From assembly GCF_012276985.1 (NCBI RefSeq), contig NZ_JAAXMM010000016.1:62001-126000 (forward strand): a DNA stretch of 64,000 bases. Reading direction: 5' to 3'. The translations under genes and the position numbers were made by a program. This DNA comes from Agrobacterium sp. a22-2. Its GTDB lineage: Bacteria > Pseudomonadota > Alphaproteobacteria > Rhizobiales > Rhizobiaceae. Below the pieces are notes generated by a model. The model had not been told where the DNA came from. It did not search any database and worked only from the letters and a program-made list of their open reading frames with translations. This document shows, one piece after another, positions 53,194-61,523 of this stretch. Numbering within the stretch: the first letter of the stretch is position 1; every line of letters begins with the position of its first letter.

Positions 53194-53778
53194 ATGGCAC
53201 CGCTCAACCGCTCCACCCAGAAGAACCGTCCCGCAAAATCCCAACGCGCCCCCACACTCGAAATGGTCAGGCTCGCCTGCCCCGACGCCACCCAGGCACT
53301 GCGCATATCCGAAAGCTTCGGTCTCGCCCTCATCGACAGCGACGGGATCCGCGATCTCCACCGCGGCCAGTTGATCGAAAGCGCCGGTGCCCTCAAGGAT
53401 GGCCTCGCCGAAAAAGCCATGCAGATCCATATGCAGCGTATCGTCGGATCGTTCGTCGGCTCCGCCTACGGCGCCGGGCAATTCTACAGCCGCGCGGTCA
53501 CAGAAGCCCGCGACCTGACCACGAAGCTCTCCAATGATACCAGGGACGAGGACCTCGAGGGCCCGGTAGGCTTTGACAGCCGCGCCCAGCGCAAGCGTGA
53601 ATTCGCGGCTGACATGGGCCTGCAGGCCCATGTGCTCCGCATGGCAGCCGAAGGCGCCGTGGCTGCATACGAGGACATCACAGGCGAAACCTGGAAGCCA
53701 TATGAGCGCACGGTTGAACAGCCCAGCAACTCCGTCGATCAAAAGGCCGCAACCGCTCAGATGGCAGCATTCGAATAG
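53194..53778 (+). CDS. Hypothetical rhizobial plasmid protein
   Basis: 194-residue soluble protein that I do not recognise. A basic Ser/Lys-rich N-terminus is followed by a helical body (LIESAGALKDGLAEKAMQIHMQRIVGSFVGSAYGAGQFYSRAVTEARDLTTKL) and an acidic stretch (NDTRDEDLEGPVG), with no signal peptide or membrane helix. AAAGGATCCGATC precedes the ATG. A good terminator follows 7 bp after the stop, which supports a real single-gene unit. Context: the plasmid core block, between DUF7007 and the cargo island. Confidence 0.7.
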   Translation: MAPLNRSTQKNRPAKSQRAPTLEMVRLACPDATQALRISESFGLALIDSDGIRDLHRGQLIESAGALKDGLAEKAMQIHMQRIVGSFVGSAYGAGQFYSRAVTEARDLTTKLSNDTRDEDLEGPVGFDSRAQRKREFAADMGLQAHVLRMAAEGAVAAYEDITGETWKPYERTVEQPSNSVDQKAATAQMAAFE

Positions 53779-53785
53779 GACGATC

Positions 53786-53808
53786 GCGGGGCTTCGGCCC
53801 CGCCTTTC
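53786..53808 (+). terminator. Intrinsic terminator after the hypothetical plasmid gene
   Basis: 7-bp stem GCGGGGC / GCCCCGC closed by a TTCG tetraloop (53786-53803), followed by CTTTCTC. It begins 7 bases after the stop codon of the preceding gene. Confidence 0.75.
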
Positions 53809-53849
53809 TCCAGCACCCGAAACGCCGATGCGACATGGTTCGGAACAAG

Positions 53850-53878
53850 AAAAAAGGGCCGACGGAAAACCGCGGCCC
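53850..53878 (-). terminator. Intrinsic terminator for the minus-strand cargo operon
   Basis: On the minus strand a GGGCCG / CGGCCC stem with an 11-base loop (53856-53878) is followed by six T (53850-53855). It lies about 210 bp beyond the end of the NAD(P)-binding gene at 54087 and would end the three-gene operon that runs from 56192 leftwards. Confidence 0.7.
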
Positions 53879-54086
53879 ATAAACTGTGAAGGTCATGGAC
53901 CTCCAGAGGGGAACAGCTGCTGCGGCGGAACTGGGAAGAAACCGCCATGTGCATCAGCTGAAGTCTGTATGCCCGAATTTTCATCGCGTTGCACCCATTT
54001 TTTGTGCAGTGCAGCTATGCGTTTGTGGGCTGAAGGGACGGAACCCCGTATTCCGGCATCTTTTCGGTGCGCTGTTCGGGCGAACA

Positions 54087-54755
54087 CTACCAGGTGATCA
54101 ACGGCGACTTGCGCAGCCACTGATCCGTGGTGACCTGATCCAGCACGAAGGTCGCAACGTTTTCGCGCGAGATGGAGCCCCCGCGGAACTGGCTTAAATC
54201 CGTGAGCGTCTGGATTGTGTCGTGACGAGGCTTGTTGTTGAGAACGGTGGGACGGACGATGGTCCAATCGAGTCCGCTGTCCCTGATGATGGCTTCCTGC
54301 CTGTTTTTATCGGCGTAGACCTTTCGCAGGAGCAGAGGGAAGATCAGGTTGTCGAAGAGGAAGCCGGCGTGCCCTGCGCTGTCACCAGCGCCCATGCCGG
54401 TGATCGCGACGAGACGCGAAACGTGCTCCGCCTTCATGGCGCTGACAATTGCTCGGGTTGCAGTCGAAAGAAGCGTGACTTCGCGAAATGGGCTGGCTGG
54501 TGTGCCGAGCGCGCTGATCACGGCGTCCCGGCCTTTGACGGCTTGGCGCAGCACCTGTTCGTCTCGTGCATCTCCGACTACGAGCTTTGCTCCGTTGAGA
54601 TCCGTGGCTTTCTCCGATGAGCGCGCCAGGACGGTGACATCGTAACCGTGGGCCAGCGCCTGGCTAACGATGTGGCGGCCGGTTGGCCCGGTTGCGCCGA
54701 GGATCAGGATCTTCGGCGCAACGGCGAGTGTTGTGTCGATCGTGGACGTGGTCAT
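54087..54755 (-). CDS. NAD(P)-binding protein (NmrA/YwnB-like atypical SDR)
   Basis: 222-residue Rossmann protein. N-terminal ILILGATGPTGRHIVSQALAHG (GxxGxxG, residues about 18-26), then TVLARSSEK, LVVGDARDEQVLRQAVKGRDAVISALG and VRPTVLNNKP. It lacks the classical Tyr-x-x-x-Lys pair and so belongs to atypical SDRs that sense or reduce with NADPH. It is the last gene of a minus-strand trio, 67 bp downstream of the SRPBCC gene. Substrate unknown. Confidence 0.85.
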   Translation of the reverse strand: MTTSTIDTTLAVAPKILILGATGPTGRHIVSQALAHGYDVTVLARSSEKATDLNGAKLVVGDARDEQVLRQAVKGRDAVISALGTPASPFREVTLLSTATRAIVSAMKAEHVSRLVAITGMGAGDSAGHAGFLFDNLIFPLLLRKVYADKNRQEAIIRDSGLDWTIVRPTVLNNKPRHDTIQTLTDLSQFRGGSISRENVATFVLDQVTTDQWLRKSPLITW

Positions 54756-54822
54756 TGTCGTGCTCCTCTTGAAAGGCAGGGCGCCTCTCAGGAGGTAGCC
54801 CGGGTTTGGTTGTGATCGGTAA

Positions 54823-55296
54823 TCAGAGCCTGCCCTCTGCGAGCAGTTCTCGGGTCCGCTTCAGCGTCGACAGGAGGGCCGTCTTGTAGCTCTTGTCACT
54901 GTCGAACTGCGTCTGCTCGGCCTGTTCTTCCGAGCCGTTCGGCGGCTTGCCGCGCAGGCCGAGGTAGCAGTAGAACTTCAGCTGCAGTGCACCGGCTTCG
55001 TCCTCGAACAGTTCATTGATGATGGCGCCCTCGCGTGGGCCGCCTGCCTGGAAGAAGGTGACCTTGCTCTGTGGCTCGAGGGTGATGATTTCCCTGATGT
55101 CGGAACCGGCAATGGTGGCTTCGCGCACGAAATGCGTCGCGGCTTCCTCGACGACGTCACAGCGGGTGCAGAGGCCGGGCGGGAGAAAGAGGCGCGCATC
55201 GCGCGCCTTCAGCTCCAGGCCCTTCCAGGCCTGCTCCCGGGTGAGTTTTGTTTCGCCTTCCGGATTCACCGGAACGGTTGCGGTCGAATAGATCAT
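54823..55296 (-). CDS. SRPBCC-fold protein (AtaL-like, DUF1857)
   Basis: 157-residue protein; ATG 55296 gives MIYSTATVPVNPEGETKLTREQAWKGLELKARD, the typical start of AtaL-like/DUF1857 SRPBCC proteins. Further segments are VVEEAATHFVREATIAGSDIREIITLEPQSKVTFFQAG and LQLKFYCYLGLRG. The helix-grip fold binds hydrophobic ligands; the role is unknown. It lies 26 bp after the upstream NAD(P)-binding gene in the same operon. Upstream in-frame codons to 55563 overlap that gene and are excluded. Confidence 0.8.
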   Translation of the reverse strand: MIYSTATVPVNPEGETKLTREQAWKGLELKARDARLFLPPGLCTRCDVVEEAATHFVREATIAGSDIREIITLEPQSKVTFFQAGGPREGAIINELFEDEAGALQLKFYCYLGLRGKPPNGSEEQAEQTQFDSDKSYKTALLSTLKRTRELLAEGRL

Positions 55297-55322
55297 GACG
55301 ATCGTCCTTGTTCGAAATTGCC

Positions 55323-56192
55323 TCAAGCCGCGGTCGCGGTTTCCGAGGCGAAGTCGCGATAGGAGCGCAGCGGACGGCCGAGAAGCGTCGTCAGGCGCTC
55401 GACGTCGCCACCCTCGGACAGCATGCCGTCGGTCAAGAAGCGCTCGCCCATCATGCGCATGTCGTAGGCCATCCACGGCGGCATGAACTGCTTGAGGTTC
55501 TGCTCGAAGGCAGCCGTATCGCCACCGCCATAGTTGATCTGACGGCCAAGAACGTCCGACCAAATGGCAGCAATGTCAGTCCCGGTAAGGGTGTCTGGAC
55601 CGACCAGGTTGATGCGAGTGATCGGCAGCGGCTGTGCGGCCCGTTCGCGTCGCAGCAGTTCAATTGCAGCAATCTCCGCGATATCGCGGACGTCGATCAT
55701 GGCAAGGCCCTTGGTCCCGACGGGCATCGGGTAGACGCCATAGCCAGTGATGACGTCCTTGATCGTCAGATCGTTCTGGATGAAATAGGCCGGGCGCAGG
55801 ATCGTGGCGTTCATGCCCATCTGCTCGATCATCCGTTCGACGCCAAACTTGCCGGCAAAGTGCGGTACGTTCACGTAGATGTCCGGGTGGATCACAGACA
55901 GGTAAACGATCCGCTCAACGCCCGCAGAGCGGGCGACATTGAGGGCGATCAAAGCCTGGGTAAACTCGTCTGGTGCGACAGCGTTCAGCAGGAAGAGCGT
56001 CGAGACACCGTCGAAGGCAGTGCGCAGCGAGTCGACGTCGAGAAAGTCACCTTTCACGACGGCAACGCCTGCCGGGAAATTGGCCTTGGAGGGCTCGCGG
56101 ACGAGCGCGCGGACATCGGCGCCGCGATCGACGAGGTGCTGAATGACTTGGCTGCCGATATTGCCGGTGGCGCCGGTTACGAGAATGGTCAT
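55323..56192 (-). CDS. NmrA-like NAD(P)-binding protein
   Basis: 289-residue atypical SDR. MTILVTGATGNIGSQVIQHLVDRGADVRALVREPSKANF carries GxxGxxG at residues 7-13 and the Arg of an NADPH site; VVKGDFLDVDSLRTAFDGVSTLFLLN and ATILRPAYFIQND follow. Resembles NmrA/QorB-like quinone reductases or redox sensors. First gene of the minus operon, divergent from a LysR regulator across 106 bp. Confidence 0.88.
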   Translation of the reverse strand: MTILVTGATGNIGSQVIQHLVDRGADVRALVREPSKANFPAGVAVVKGDFLDVDSLRTAFDGVSTLFLLNAVAPDEFTQALIALNVARSAGVERIVYLSVIHPDIYVNVPHFAGKFGVERMIEQMGMNATILRPAYFIQNDLTIKDVITGYGVYPMPVGTKGLAMIDVRDIAEIAAIELLRRERAAQPLPITRINLVGPDTLTGTDIAAIWSDVLGRQINYGGGDTAAFEQNLKQFMPPWMAYDMRMMGERFLTDGMLSEGGDVERLTTLLGRPLRSYRDFASETATAA

Positions 56193-56244
56193 GGGATTTT
56201 CTCCGGGTTGGGATTGCTTGACACCCGGAATATGGCTGGTTCAT

Positions 56245-56275
56245 TGTTAAACCAATAGACTGTTAAATTAGACAG
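56245..56275. promoter_or_regulatory. Repeats in the LysR/NmrA divergent region
   Basis: Two direct copies of TGTTAAA 16 bp apart (56245-56251, 56261-56267) and a dyad CTGT-N8-ACAG (56260-56275). Position between a LysR gene and its divergent partner fits a LysR recognition/activation site. Assigned by position and symmetry only. Confidence 0.4.
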
Positions 56276-56298
56276 TTCGTCTCACAGGTGGAACGATT

Positions 56299-57189
56299 AT
56301 GGATCTCGTCGCTCTTGCCGATTTCAACCTTGTCGCGCGTCACGGTGGTTTCGGCAAAGCGTCGCGGGCGTCCGGCCGTCCCAAAGCGACCTTGTCCCGA
56401 CGGGTGACGGAACTGGAGGCTGCCCTTCAGCTTCGGCTGTTTGAACGTGGCGCGCGCAACCTGAAACTCACCGAGGAAGGACGCGCCCTTCATGAGCGGA
56501 CAGCCGCTCTGCTGACGGAGCTCGACGAAACGGCGGCCACCATCGCGGCGGGCGGGAATAAGCCGCGCGGCAGGTTACGGATCAGCGCGCCGCTGCTGTT
56601 TTCGCAGACCGCCATGGGTCGGATCGCGGCGGGTTTTGCAGTCAAATATCCGGACGTGCGGTTGGAGGTCACCACAGAGGACCGAGCCGTAGACATGATC
56701 GAGGAAGGCTATGATCTCGTCATCCGGGTCAATCCCGACCCGGACGAAAGTCTTGTCGGCCGAGTCTTTCTGCATGATCGCCTCGTCGTCGTGGCAAGCC
56801 CCGACCTTCCCCGCCCAGTGGCAGATCACTCGGCGCCAGGTGTCGTACGCGGGGCCGGCGATCAGCAGACCTGGAACGTCGTGACGTCAGAAGGACCCGC
56901 GACGATCGGGATCGAGCCCATCCTCGCCTTGTCGTCACTCATCATGGTTCGAGATGCCGTGCGCATTGGCGTAGGCGCTGCTCGTATGCCGATTTCGCTG
57001 GTGAGTCACGATCTGGCCGACGGCACTTTGCTGCACTGGGGCGATATCGAGGGCTCCGAGATTGCGCTGTGGGCGCTTTACCCGTCGCGGCGTCTGCTCA
57101 GCGCGCGGGTATCTGCCTTCCTGGATTTTCTGAAACAGGCTTTTCCCAACGGAACGCCCGATGAACTGGCGGCCTACATCGGCAGGTGA
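56299..57189 (+). CDS. LysR-family transcriptional regulator
   Basis: 296-residue LysR regulator of the CrgA/PA-type group. N-terminal HTH LADFNLVARHGGFGKASRASGRPKATLSRRVTELEAAL, then the effector domain starting GRLRISAPLLFSQTAMGRI. Divergent from the NmrA-like operon, its likely target. It ends 35 bp from the convergent AraC gene. Confidence 0.9.
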   Translation: MDLVALADFNLVARHGGFGKASRASGRPKATLSRRVTELEAALQLRLFERGARNLKLTEEGRALHERTAALLTELDETAATIAAGGNKPRGRLRISAPLLFSQTAMGRIAAGFAVKYPDVRLEVTTEDRAVDMIEEGYDLVIRVNPDPDESLVGRVFLHDRLVVVASPDLPRPVADHSAPGVVRGAGDQQTWNVVTSEGPATIGIEPILALSSLIMVRDAVRIGVGAARMPISLVSHDLADGTLLHWGDIEGSEIALWALYPSRRLLSARVSAFLDFLKQAFPNGTPDELAAYIGR

Positions 57190-57223
57190 CGGACCGCCTG
57201 TTCCACATTTTGCACTGCCAGCA

Positions 57224-58123
57224 TTACCCAGCAGTGTTTACCCGCGAATAAGCGCCGGGCGGCATTCCTACATGCCGACTGAACGCGACGCTGAAGGCGC
57301 TTGCCGAGCCATAGCCGACCCGTTGTGCGATCTCGGCTGTGGCAACATCCTTGCGAAGGAATTCCTTCGCCAGCGCCATACGCCAGCCGGTCGTGTATTC
57401 CATCGGGGCCACGCCAACCTCCCTCCGGAAACGATCGAAGAAGGTTGAACGGGACATGGCGGCATCCCGCGCGAGTGTTTCCACCGTCATGCTGCGACCC
57501 GGATCTGCGTGAATCCGGCGCAAGGTCGGTGCCAGCAACGGATCGGCCATTCCGCGCAGGAGACCGGGCGGGGCCGCCGCACTTGCTGTTGATCGCAACG
57601 CTTCGATCAACAGCACCTCCAACAACCGGTGAAGCACCATCTCACGGGCGGTACGGTCGGCTCTCGTTTCGTCGTTTATCATCCGGACAAGCATCATCAG
57701 CCGCTCTTCGCCTCGAACATGGATGATCTCCGGTAGCAACGAGACGAGAAGAGCCTCGTCATCCGAGCCAAAGGCACAATGTCCAACCATCGCCTTGATT
57801 TCGGCGGGAGCCTCCGGGTCTCCGAGCCGGAAGACACCCGGGCTGGTCTCAAGACGCTGGGCAAGCGCTCCGCGCGGCGGCGGTTCCAGGCTGCTCATCG
57901 TGAACGAGAAGATTTCCGGAACCAGAACAAAGTCGCCGGCGGTCAAAAGCATCGGCTCACGACCGATGATCGTCATCCGGCAATGGCCATCGACCACGGC
58001 GCAATAAAAGGGGCTTCCAAGTTCCGTGCGCTCGACGAGCCACTGACCGCCACCCGTCACGAGCTTTGAGATCGACGGCCTTGGCTTGAGCAGGGAAACG
58101 ACTTCGGCAATTGGATCGCTCAT
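57224..58123 (-). CDS. AraC-family regulator with N-terminal cupin
   Basis: 299-residue regulator. N-terminal cupin_6 domain (MSDPIAEVVSLLKPRPSISK; FYCAVVDGHCRMTI; LTAGDFVLVPE) and C-terminal double HTH (SMTVETLARDAAMSRSTFFDRFRREVG and TAEIAQRVGYGSASAFSVAFSRHVG). ATG 58123 gives the standard family start. Genes of this type usually lie divergent from an SDR or other NAD(P) enzyme; here the SDR begins immediately at the AraC start codon with no promoter space (see next entry). Confidence 0.9.
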   Translation of the reverse strand: MSDPIAEVVSLLKPRPSISKLVTGGGQWLVERTELGSPFYCAVVDGHCRMTIIGREPMLLTAGDFVLVPEIFSFTMSSLEPPPRGALAQRLETSPGVFRLGDPEAPAEIKAMVGHCAFGSDDEALLVSLLPEIIHVRGEERLMMLVRMINDETRADRTAREMVLHRLLEVLLIEALRSTASAAAPPGLLRGMADPLLAPTLRRIHADPGRSMTVETLARDAAMSRSTFFDRFRREVGVAPMEYTTGWRMALAKEFLRKDVATAEIAQRVGYGSASAFSVAFSRHVGMPPGAYSRVNTAG

Positions 58124-58849
58124 GGCTTCGGTCTCGCCATCGCGCAAACATTTGTGACGGCAGGATGGGACGTGGTCGCGACCATGCGTATTCCGCAGAC
58201 CGATCTGATACCCAAAAGCGAAAAGCTCAAGATCCTGGCGCTGGACGTGACCAACGCGGATAGCATCACGAAGGCGGTCGAAGCGGCCGGACCGATCGAT
58301 GCTCTGGTCAACAACGCCGGCGTCGGCATGCTCAATGTGCTGGAAGGCGCGGAGATGCCGAAAATCCGCGAACTGTTCGAGACGAACGTGTTCGGCGCGA
58401 TGGCGATGACCAAAGCCGTTCTTCCGCAAATGCGCATCCGTCGGTCAGGCGTTATCGTCAACGTCAGCTCCAGCGTCACCATCAAGCCGCTGCCCGCACT
58501 CTCAGTCTACAGCGCCAGCAAGGCAGCGCTGAACGCTTTCACCGAAAGTCTCGCTCTTGAAGCGGCTCTCTTTGGCGTCCGCGCCAAACTTGTTCTGCCG
58601 GGTTCGGCGCCGACGACCGGGTTCGGCAAAAATGCCGTCGCCCGTATGGGAATGGATATCCCCGAGCCGTATAGCGCATTCGTCCACGACTACCTGACAA
58701 CGCTGCGTTCCGGCACAGAATTCACGACGCCGGATGATGTCGCAGAGGCAGTCTGGCGCGCGGTGACGGAGCTTGACGCGCCGATGAAAACGCCCGCCGG
58801 CGGGGATGCGCAAACCTGGTTCCGCGAGGCAGGCCACTCGCTGGCCTGA
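58124..58849 (+). pseudogene. SDR lacking its first codons and promoter
   Basis: Classical SDR reading GFGLAIAQTFVTAGWDVVATMR from 58124, then DALVNNAGVGML, VNVSSSVTIK and the catalytic YSASKAALNAF. The expected start and nucleotide motif (about 13 codons ending TGASS before GFG) is missing: the sequence switches directly into the complement of the AraC start codon. The only usable start is GTG 58154, which would give 231 residues without the cofactor loop, so the product is probably inactive. The rest of the protein is intact, so the deletion looks recent. Confidence 0.75.
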
Positions 58850-58888
58850 AGACGATCACCCGGACATCAATGCTTAAGGATCCCGACC

Positions 58889-59833
58889 ATGAACAATCTG
58901 ATCGATCTTGCCAAATATATCCCCACGCCTGAAGCCATGCTCACTGTGGCCTATACCCCAATCCGGTTGCCGATGCCCGGCCGCCAACCGCTGGAACTGC
59001 GCCTGACCGCACCTGCGACCGGTGGCGACCTTCCTATCGTGCTGCTGTCGCATGGGTTCGGCCCGTCCAACTATATTCCGTCGAAAGACGGTTACGCCCC
59101 ACTGGCCCAATTTTGGGCGGAGAGGGGTTTCGCTGTGATCCAGCCGACGCATGCGAGTTCGCGTGTCGGTGGCTTGCCTTCGGATGTACCCGGCGCGCCG
59201 TTCTTCTGGCGCGAGCGCGTCGAGGAGATAAAGGCTATTCTCGACCAACTGTCGGAGGTTGAACGGCAGGCACCCTCCGTTGCTGGCCGGATGGATCATT
59301 CCCGCATTGGCGCCGCCGGTCATTCCTTCGGCGGGCACACGGTCGGGCTCCTTTTAGGCGCGCAGCTGAATGGCGAGGATTTCTCCGATCCACGCATCTC
59401 GGCGGGTATCCTGCTGGCTTCGCCCGGCCGCGGCGGAAAGGACATGACCGATGAGAACGCCGCACGGTTTCCGTTCTTTGACGTTAATTTCTCGACGATG
59501 ACGACACGCAGCCTTGTCGTCTGCGGTGATGCGGACGATCCGCATTTCACAACCCGTGGCCCTGAATGGCATGCGGACGCGTTTCACGATGGGCCGGGCG
59601 CAGAGGCCCTGTTGATGTTGCACGGCGTCGGACACGGGCTTGGCGGGATCGCCGGGCTTGACGCAAAGGAAACCGAGATCGAGGCACCCGACGCGCTGGA
59701 AGCTTTGAGGCGTCTGACGCTCGCCTGGCTTCAGACGACGCTGCGAGCGGATGAAGGTGCATGGCCCAGAGCATGCCTCGCACTCGAGGGTAAAGCCGCG
59801 CCGCTTGCGGATGTCACGCAAAGCCAGCACTAA
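58889..59833 (+). CDS. Alpha/beta hydrolase (chlorophyllase/dienelactone-like)
   Basis: 314-residue serine hydrolase. The oxyanion strand LPIVLLSHGFGPSNYIPSK, nucleophile elbow IGAAGHSFGGHTVGLLLG (Ser near residue 152), Asp in LVVCGDADDPHF and His in MLHGVGHGLGG form the triad. No signal peptide. Substrate unknown; it follows the truncated SDR by 39 bp and may have been its operon partner. The next 600 bases are non-coding. Confidence 0.85.
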   Translation: MNNLIDLAKYIPTPEAMLTVAYTPIRLPMPGRQPLELRLTAPATGGDLPIVLLSHGFGPSNYIPSKDGYAPLAQFWAERGFAVIQPTHASSRVGGLPSDVPGAPFFWRERVEEIKAILDQLSEVERQAPSVAGRMDHSRIGAAGHSFGGHTVGLLLGAQLNGEDFSDPRISAGILLASPGRGGKDMTDENAARFPFFDVNFSTMTTRSLVVCGDADDPHFTTRGPEWHADAFHDGPGAEALLMLHGVGHGLGGIAGLDAKETEIEAPDALEALRRLTLAWLQTTLRADEGAWPRACLALEGKAAPLADVTQSQH

Positions 59834-60446
59834 ATTCGGTGAAGTCGATTGGCGGCCAGGTTGCTCCTCGCGACCCGGCCGTTCGTGGTTTTAAGGAACG
59901 GGTTGACCGGCGGAAAGCATCGCGCGGCTCGAAGCCCTGGTTGGTCTTCCGGCCGGGGCGTGGTCCGGCTGAATCTGCGAGTGGGGAGTGAGCACGCCTC
60001 AGTCTTGTCATCCAGGAATGGCACCAGAACCGACTACCTGAGGAAGCAATGCACCGTTCCCGGCAACCTCCCACATGCAGTCGTTGGCTTCGACCACTCG
60101 ATCGGGGCTTGTGGGCGTTATGCACCCATTTCCATTGGTCACCACCCGATGATGCCATTGCCGTACCCCTTGATCTGCCAGCTGGCACGTCCACTGCGGT
60201 CTCGATGGGGCATGTCTGACCAAAGACCGCCTCGCGGTGCTCGGCTCGATCGGCATCCGCAACGGCCGGCTCGTTTTCTTCCCCTGTGCGCTGAAGCACC
60301 CATTCCTCGCGAGACAAGAAAGCCTCTCCCTGGCCGTCCTCCACTCCGTTTCGGCCTTTCAGGTGCAGGCCGATCGTCCCCGGTCCTATCGACTGCCATC
60401 GAGGCCGCGATGGACGCGGCCCGAACAACCGAAAAGGATTACGACA
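59834..60446. other. Long interval without a convincing gene
   Basis: About 610 bases between the hydrolase and the DUF736 gene. Frames of 60-200 codons are open on both strands, but none has a recognisable motif. No transposase remnant or strong repeat was seen. It is the junction between the cargo island (54-59.8 kb) and the plasmid core, so an integration scar is possible. Confidence 0.5.
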
Positions 60447-60758
60447 ATGGCAACCATCGGCTCTTTCACCGCTTCCGGCAACGGCTTCTCCGGCACCATC
60501 AAGACCCTCAACCTCAACGTCAAGGCAACTATCCGCGGCGTCGAGCGCACTTCCGAAAAGGGCCCGGACTACCGCATCCTCGCCGGGGCTACGGTCGAAT
60601 TCGGAGCAGCCTGGAAGAAGACCTCGAACGAAGGCCGCGACTATCTCTCGGTCAAGCTCGACGACCCGAGCTTCCCGGCTCCAATCTACGCGACGCTGAT
60701 CGAGGTCGAAGGCGAAGAAGGCCTCTCCCTCATCTGGTCCCGGTCCAACCGGGACTGA
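60447..60758 (+). CDS. DUF736 family protein
   Basis: 103-residue protein of the DUF736 family: MATIGSFTASGNGFSGTIKTLNLNVKATI, then SEKGPDYRILAGATVEFGAAWKKTS and RDYLSVKLDDPSFPAPIYATL. These small beta-rich proteins are a constant companion of conjugation genes on rhizobial and other alphaproteobacterial plasmids. AAAAGGA precedes the ATG. Function unknown, possibly single-stranded DNA related (speculative). Confidence 0.9.
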   Translation: MATIGSFTASGNGFSGTIKTLNLNVKATIRGVERTSEKGPDYRILAGATVEFGAAWKKTSNEGRDYLSVKLDDPSFPAPIYATLIEVEGEEGLSLIWSRSNRD

Positions 60759-60766
60759 TACTGGAT

Positions 60767-60786
60767 GCCCCGCCGTAAGGCGGGGC
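60767..60786 (+). terminator. Hairpin after DUF736
   Basis: 8-bp perfect stem GCCCCGCC-GTAA-GGCGGGGC followed by TCTCC. It separates the DUF736 gene from the convergent HU remnant; symmetry allows use from both sides. Confidence 0.65.
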
Positions 60787-60801
60787 TCTCCACGTCAAGG
60801 A

Positions 60802-61080
60802 TCACTTGTTCAGTGCATCTTTGAGCGCCTTGGCAGGCGCGAAGGTCAGCTTCTTCGAAGCGGCAACCGTCATTTTTTCTCCGGTCGCAGGATTGCGACC
60901 CTCGCGCTCAGGCGATGCCTTCACCTTGAATTTTCCGAAGCCGGGGATCGAGGTTTCAGCGTCGGAGGCTGCTGCATCGGCAATGGGCCTGGAACACCGC
61001 CTCTACGATACCTTTGGCCTGGACCTTCGTCAGGCCATTGTCGGCTGCAATCTTGTCGGCGATTCATTGGTGGTGGTCAT
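60802..61080 (-). pseudogene. HU-type DNA-binding protein with two compensating frameshifts
   Basis: Read with corrections, the minus strand encodes a full-length HU/IHF protein: MTTTNE-IADKIAADNGLTKVQAKG, IVEAVFQA-IADAAASDAETSIPGFGKF, VKASPEREGRNPATGEKMTV and KKLTFAPAKALKDALNK. One base is missing near 61063 and one is extra near 60985 (a GGG run), so the overall length (93 codons) is unchanged, but a TGA appears in the shifted middle segment. As it stands it yields only a 16-residue peptide. Either true decay or two sequencing errors. HU genes are common next to traG on rhizobial plasmids. Confidence 0.85.
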
Positions 61081-61162
61081 GGGATTCCTCGCATCTTCTA
61101 ACAAAGATAAAATCCGTGTCAGCTCCTGACTGGATTGTCATCGGTGACGATGGGGGCGAGGA

Positions 61163-61429
61163 TCAGATCCGCTGGATGTCCACAGGTCCTTTTGGCCGAT
61201 AACCCCGTTTGCGCTTCTCGCAAAGGACGTCGAGGAACAGGTTGATGGCCTGGCTCTCATTGTCGAACAGATGCACCATCTGCTGTCCGCGCGTTCCAAT
61301 TCGACCCCAGGCGCGCACAAGCGAAACCTCGCCGAACAATGTCGGCTGAACAGCAAGGGCGTAGAACCGCGCCATGTTCTTTTCCGGCGCGATACGCTCG
61401 ATATAGAGGTGGTAGGGCTGCGTGATCAT
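61163..61429 (-). CDS. WGR domain protein
   Basis: 88-residue single-domain WGR protein: YHLYIERIAPEKNMARFYALAV, VRAWGRIGTRGQQMVHLFD (WGR motif) and FLDVLCEKRKRGY. ATG 61429 opens right at the domain; a start at 61465 would add 12 residues. WGR domains bind nucleic acid ends in PARPs, but stand-alone bacterial versions are uncharacterised. Typical of alphaproteobacterial conjugative plasmids. Confidence 0.88.
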   Translation of the reverse strand: MITQPYHLYIERIAPEKNMARFYALAVQPTLFGEVSLVRAWGRIGTRGQQMVHLFDNESQAINLFLDVLCEKRKRGYRPKGPVDIQRI

Positions 61430-61523
61430 GCCCACAGAGTCGCGCGTTCGGACTCTGCCGTCCAATGACAGTTTTGAATCGGATGGGCATTATCGATTCA
61501 CAACGCTGATCCGTGCATCCGTT

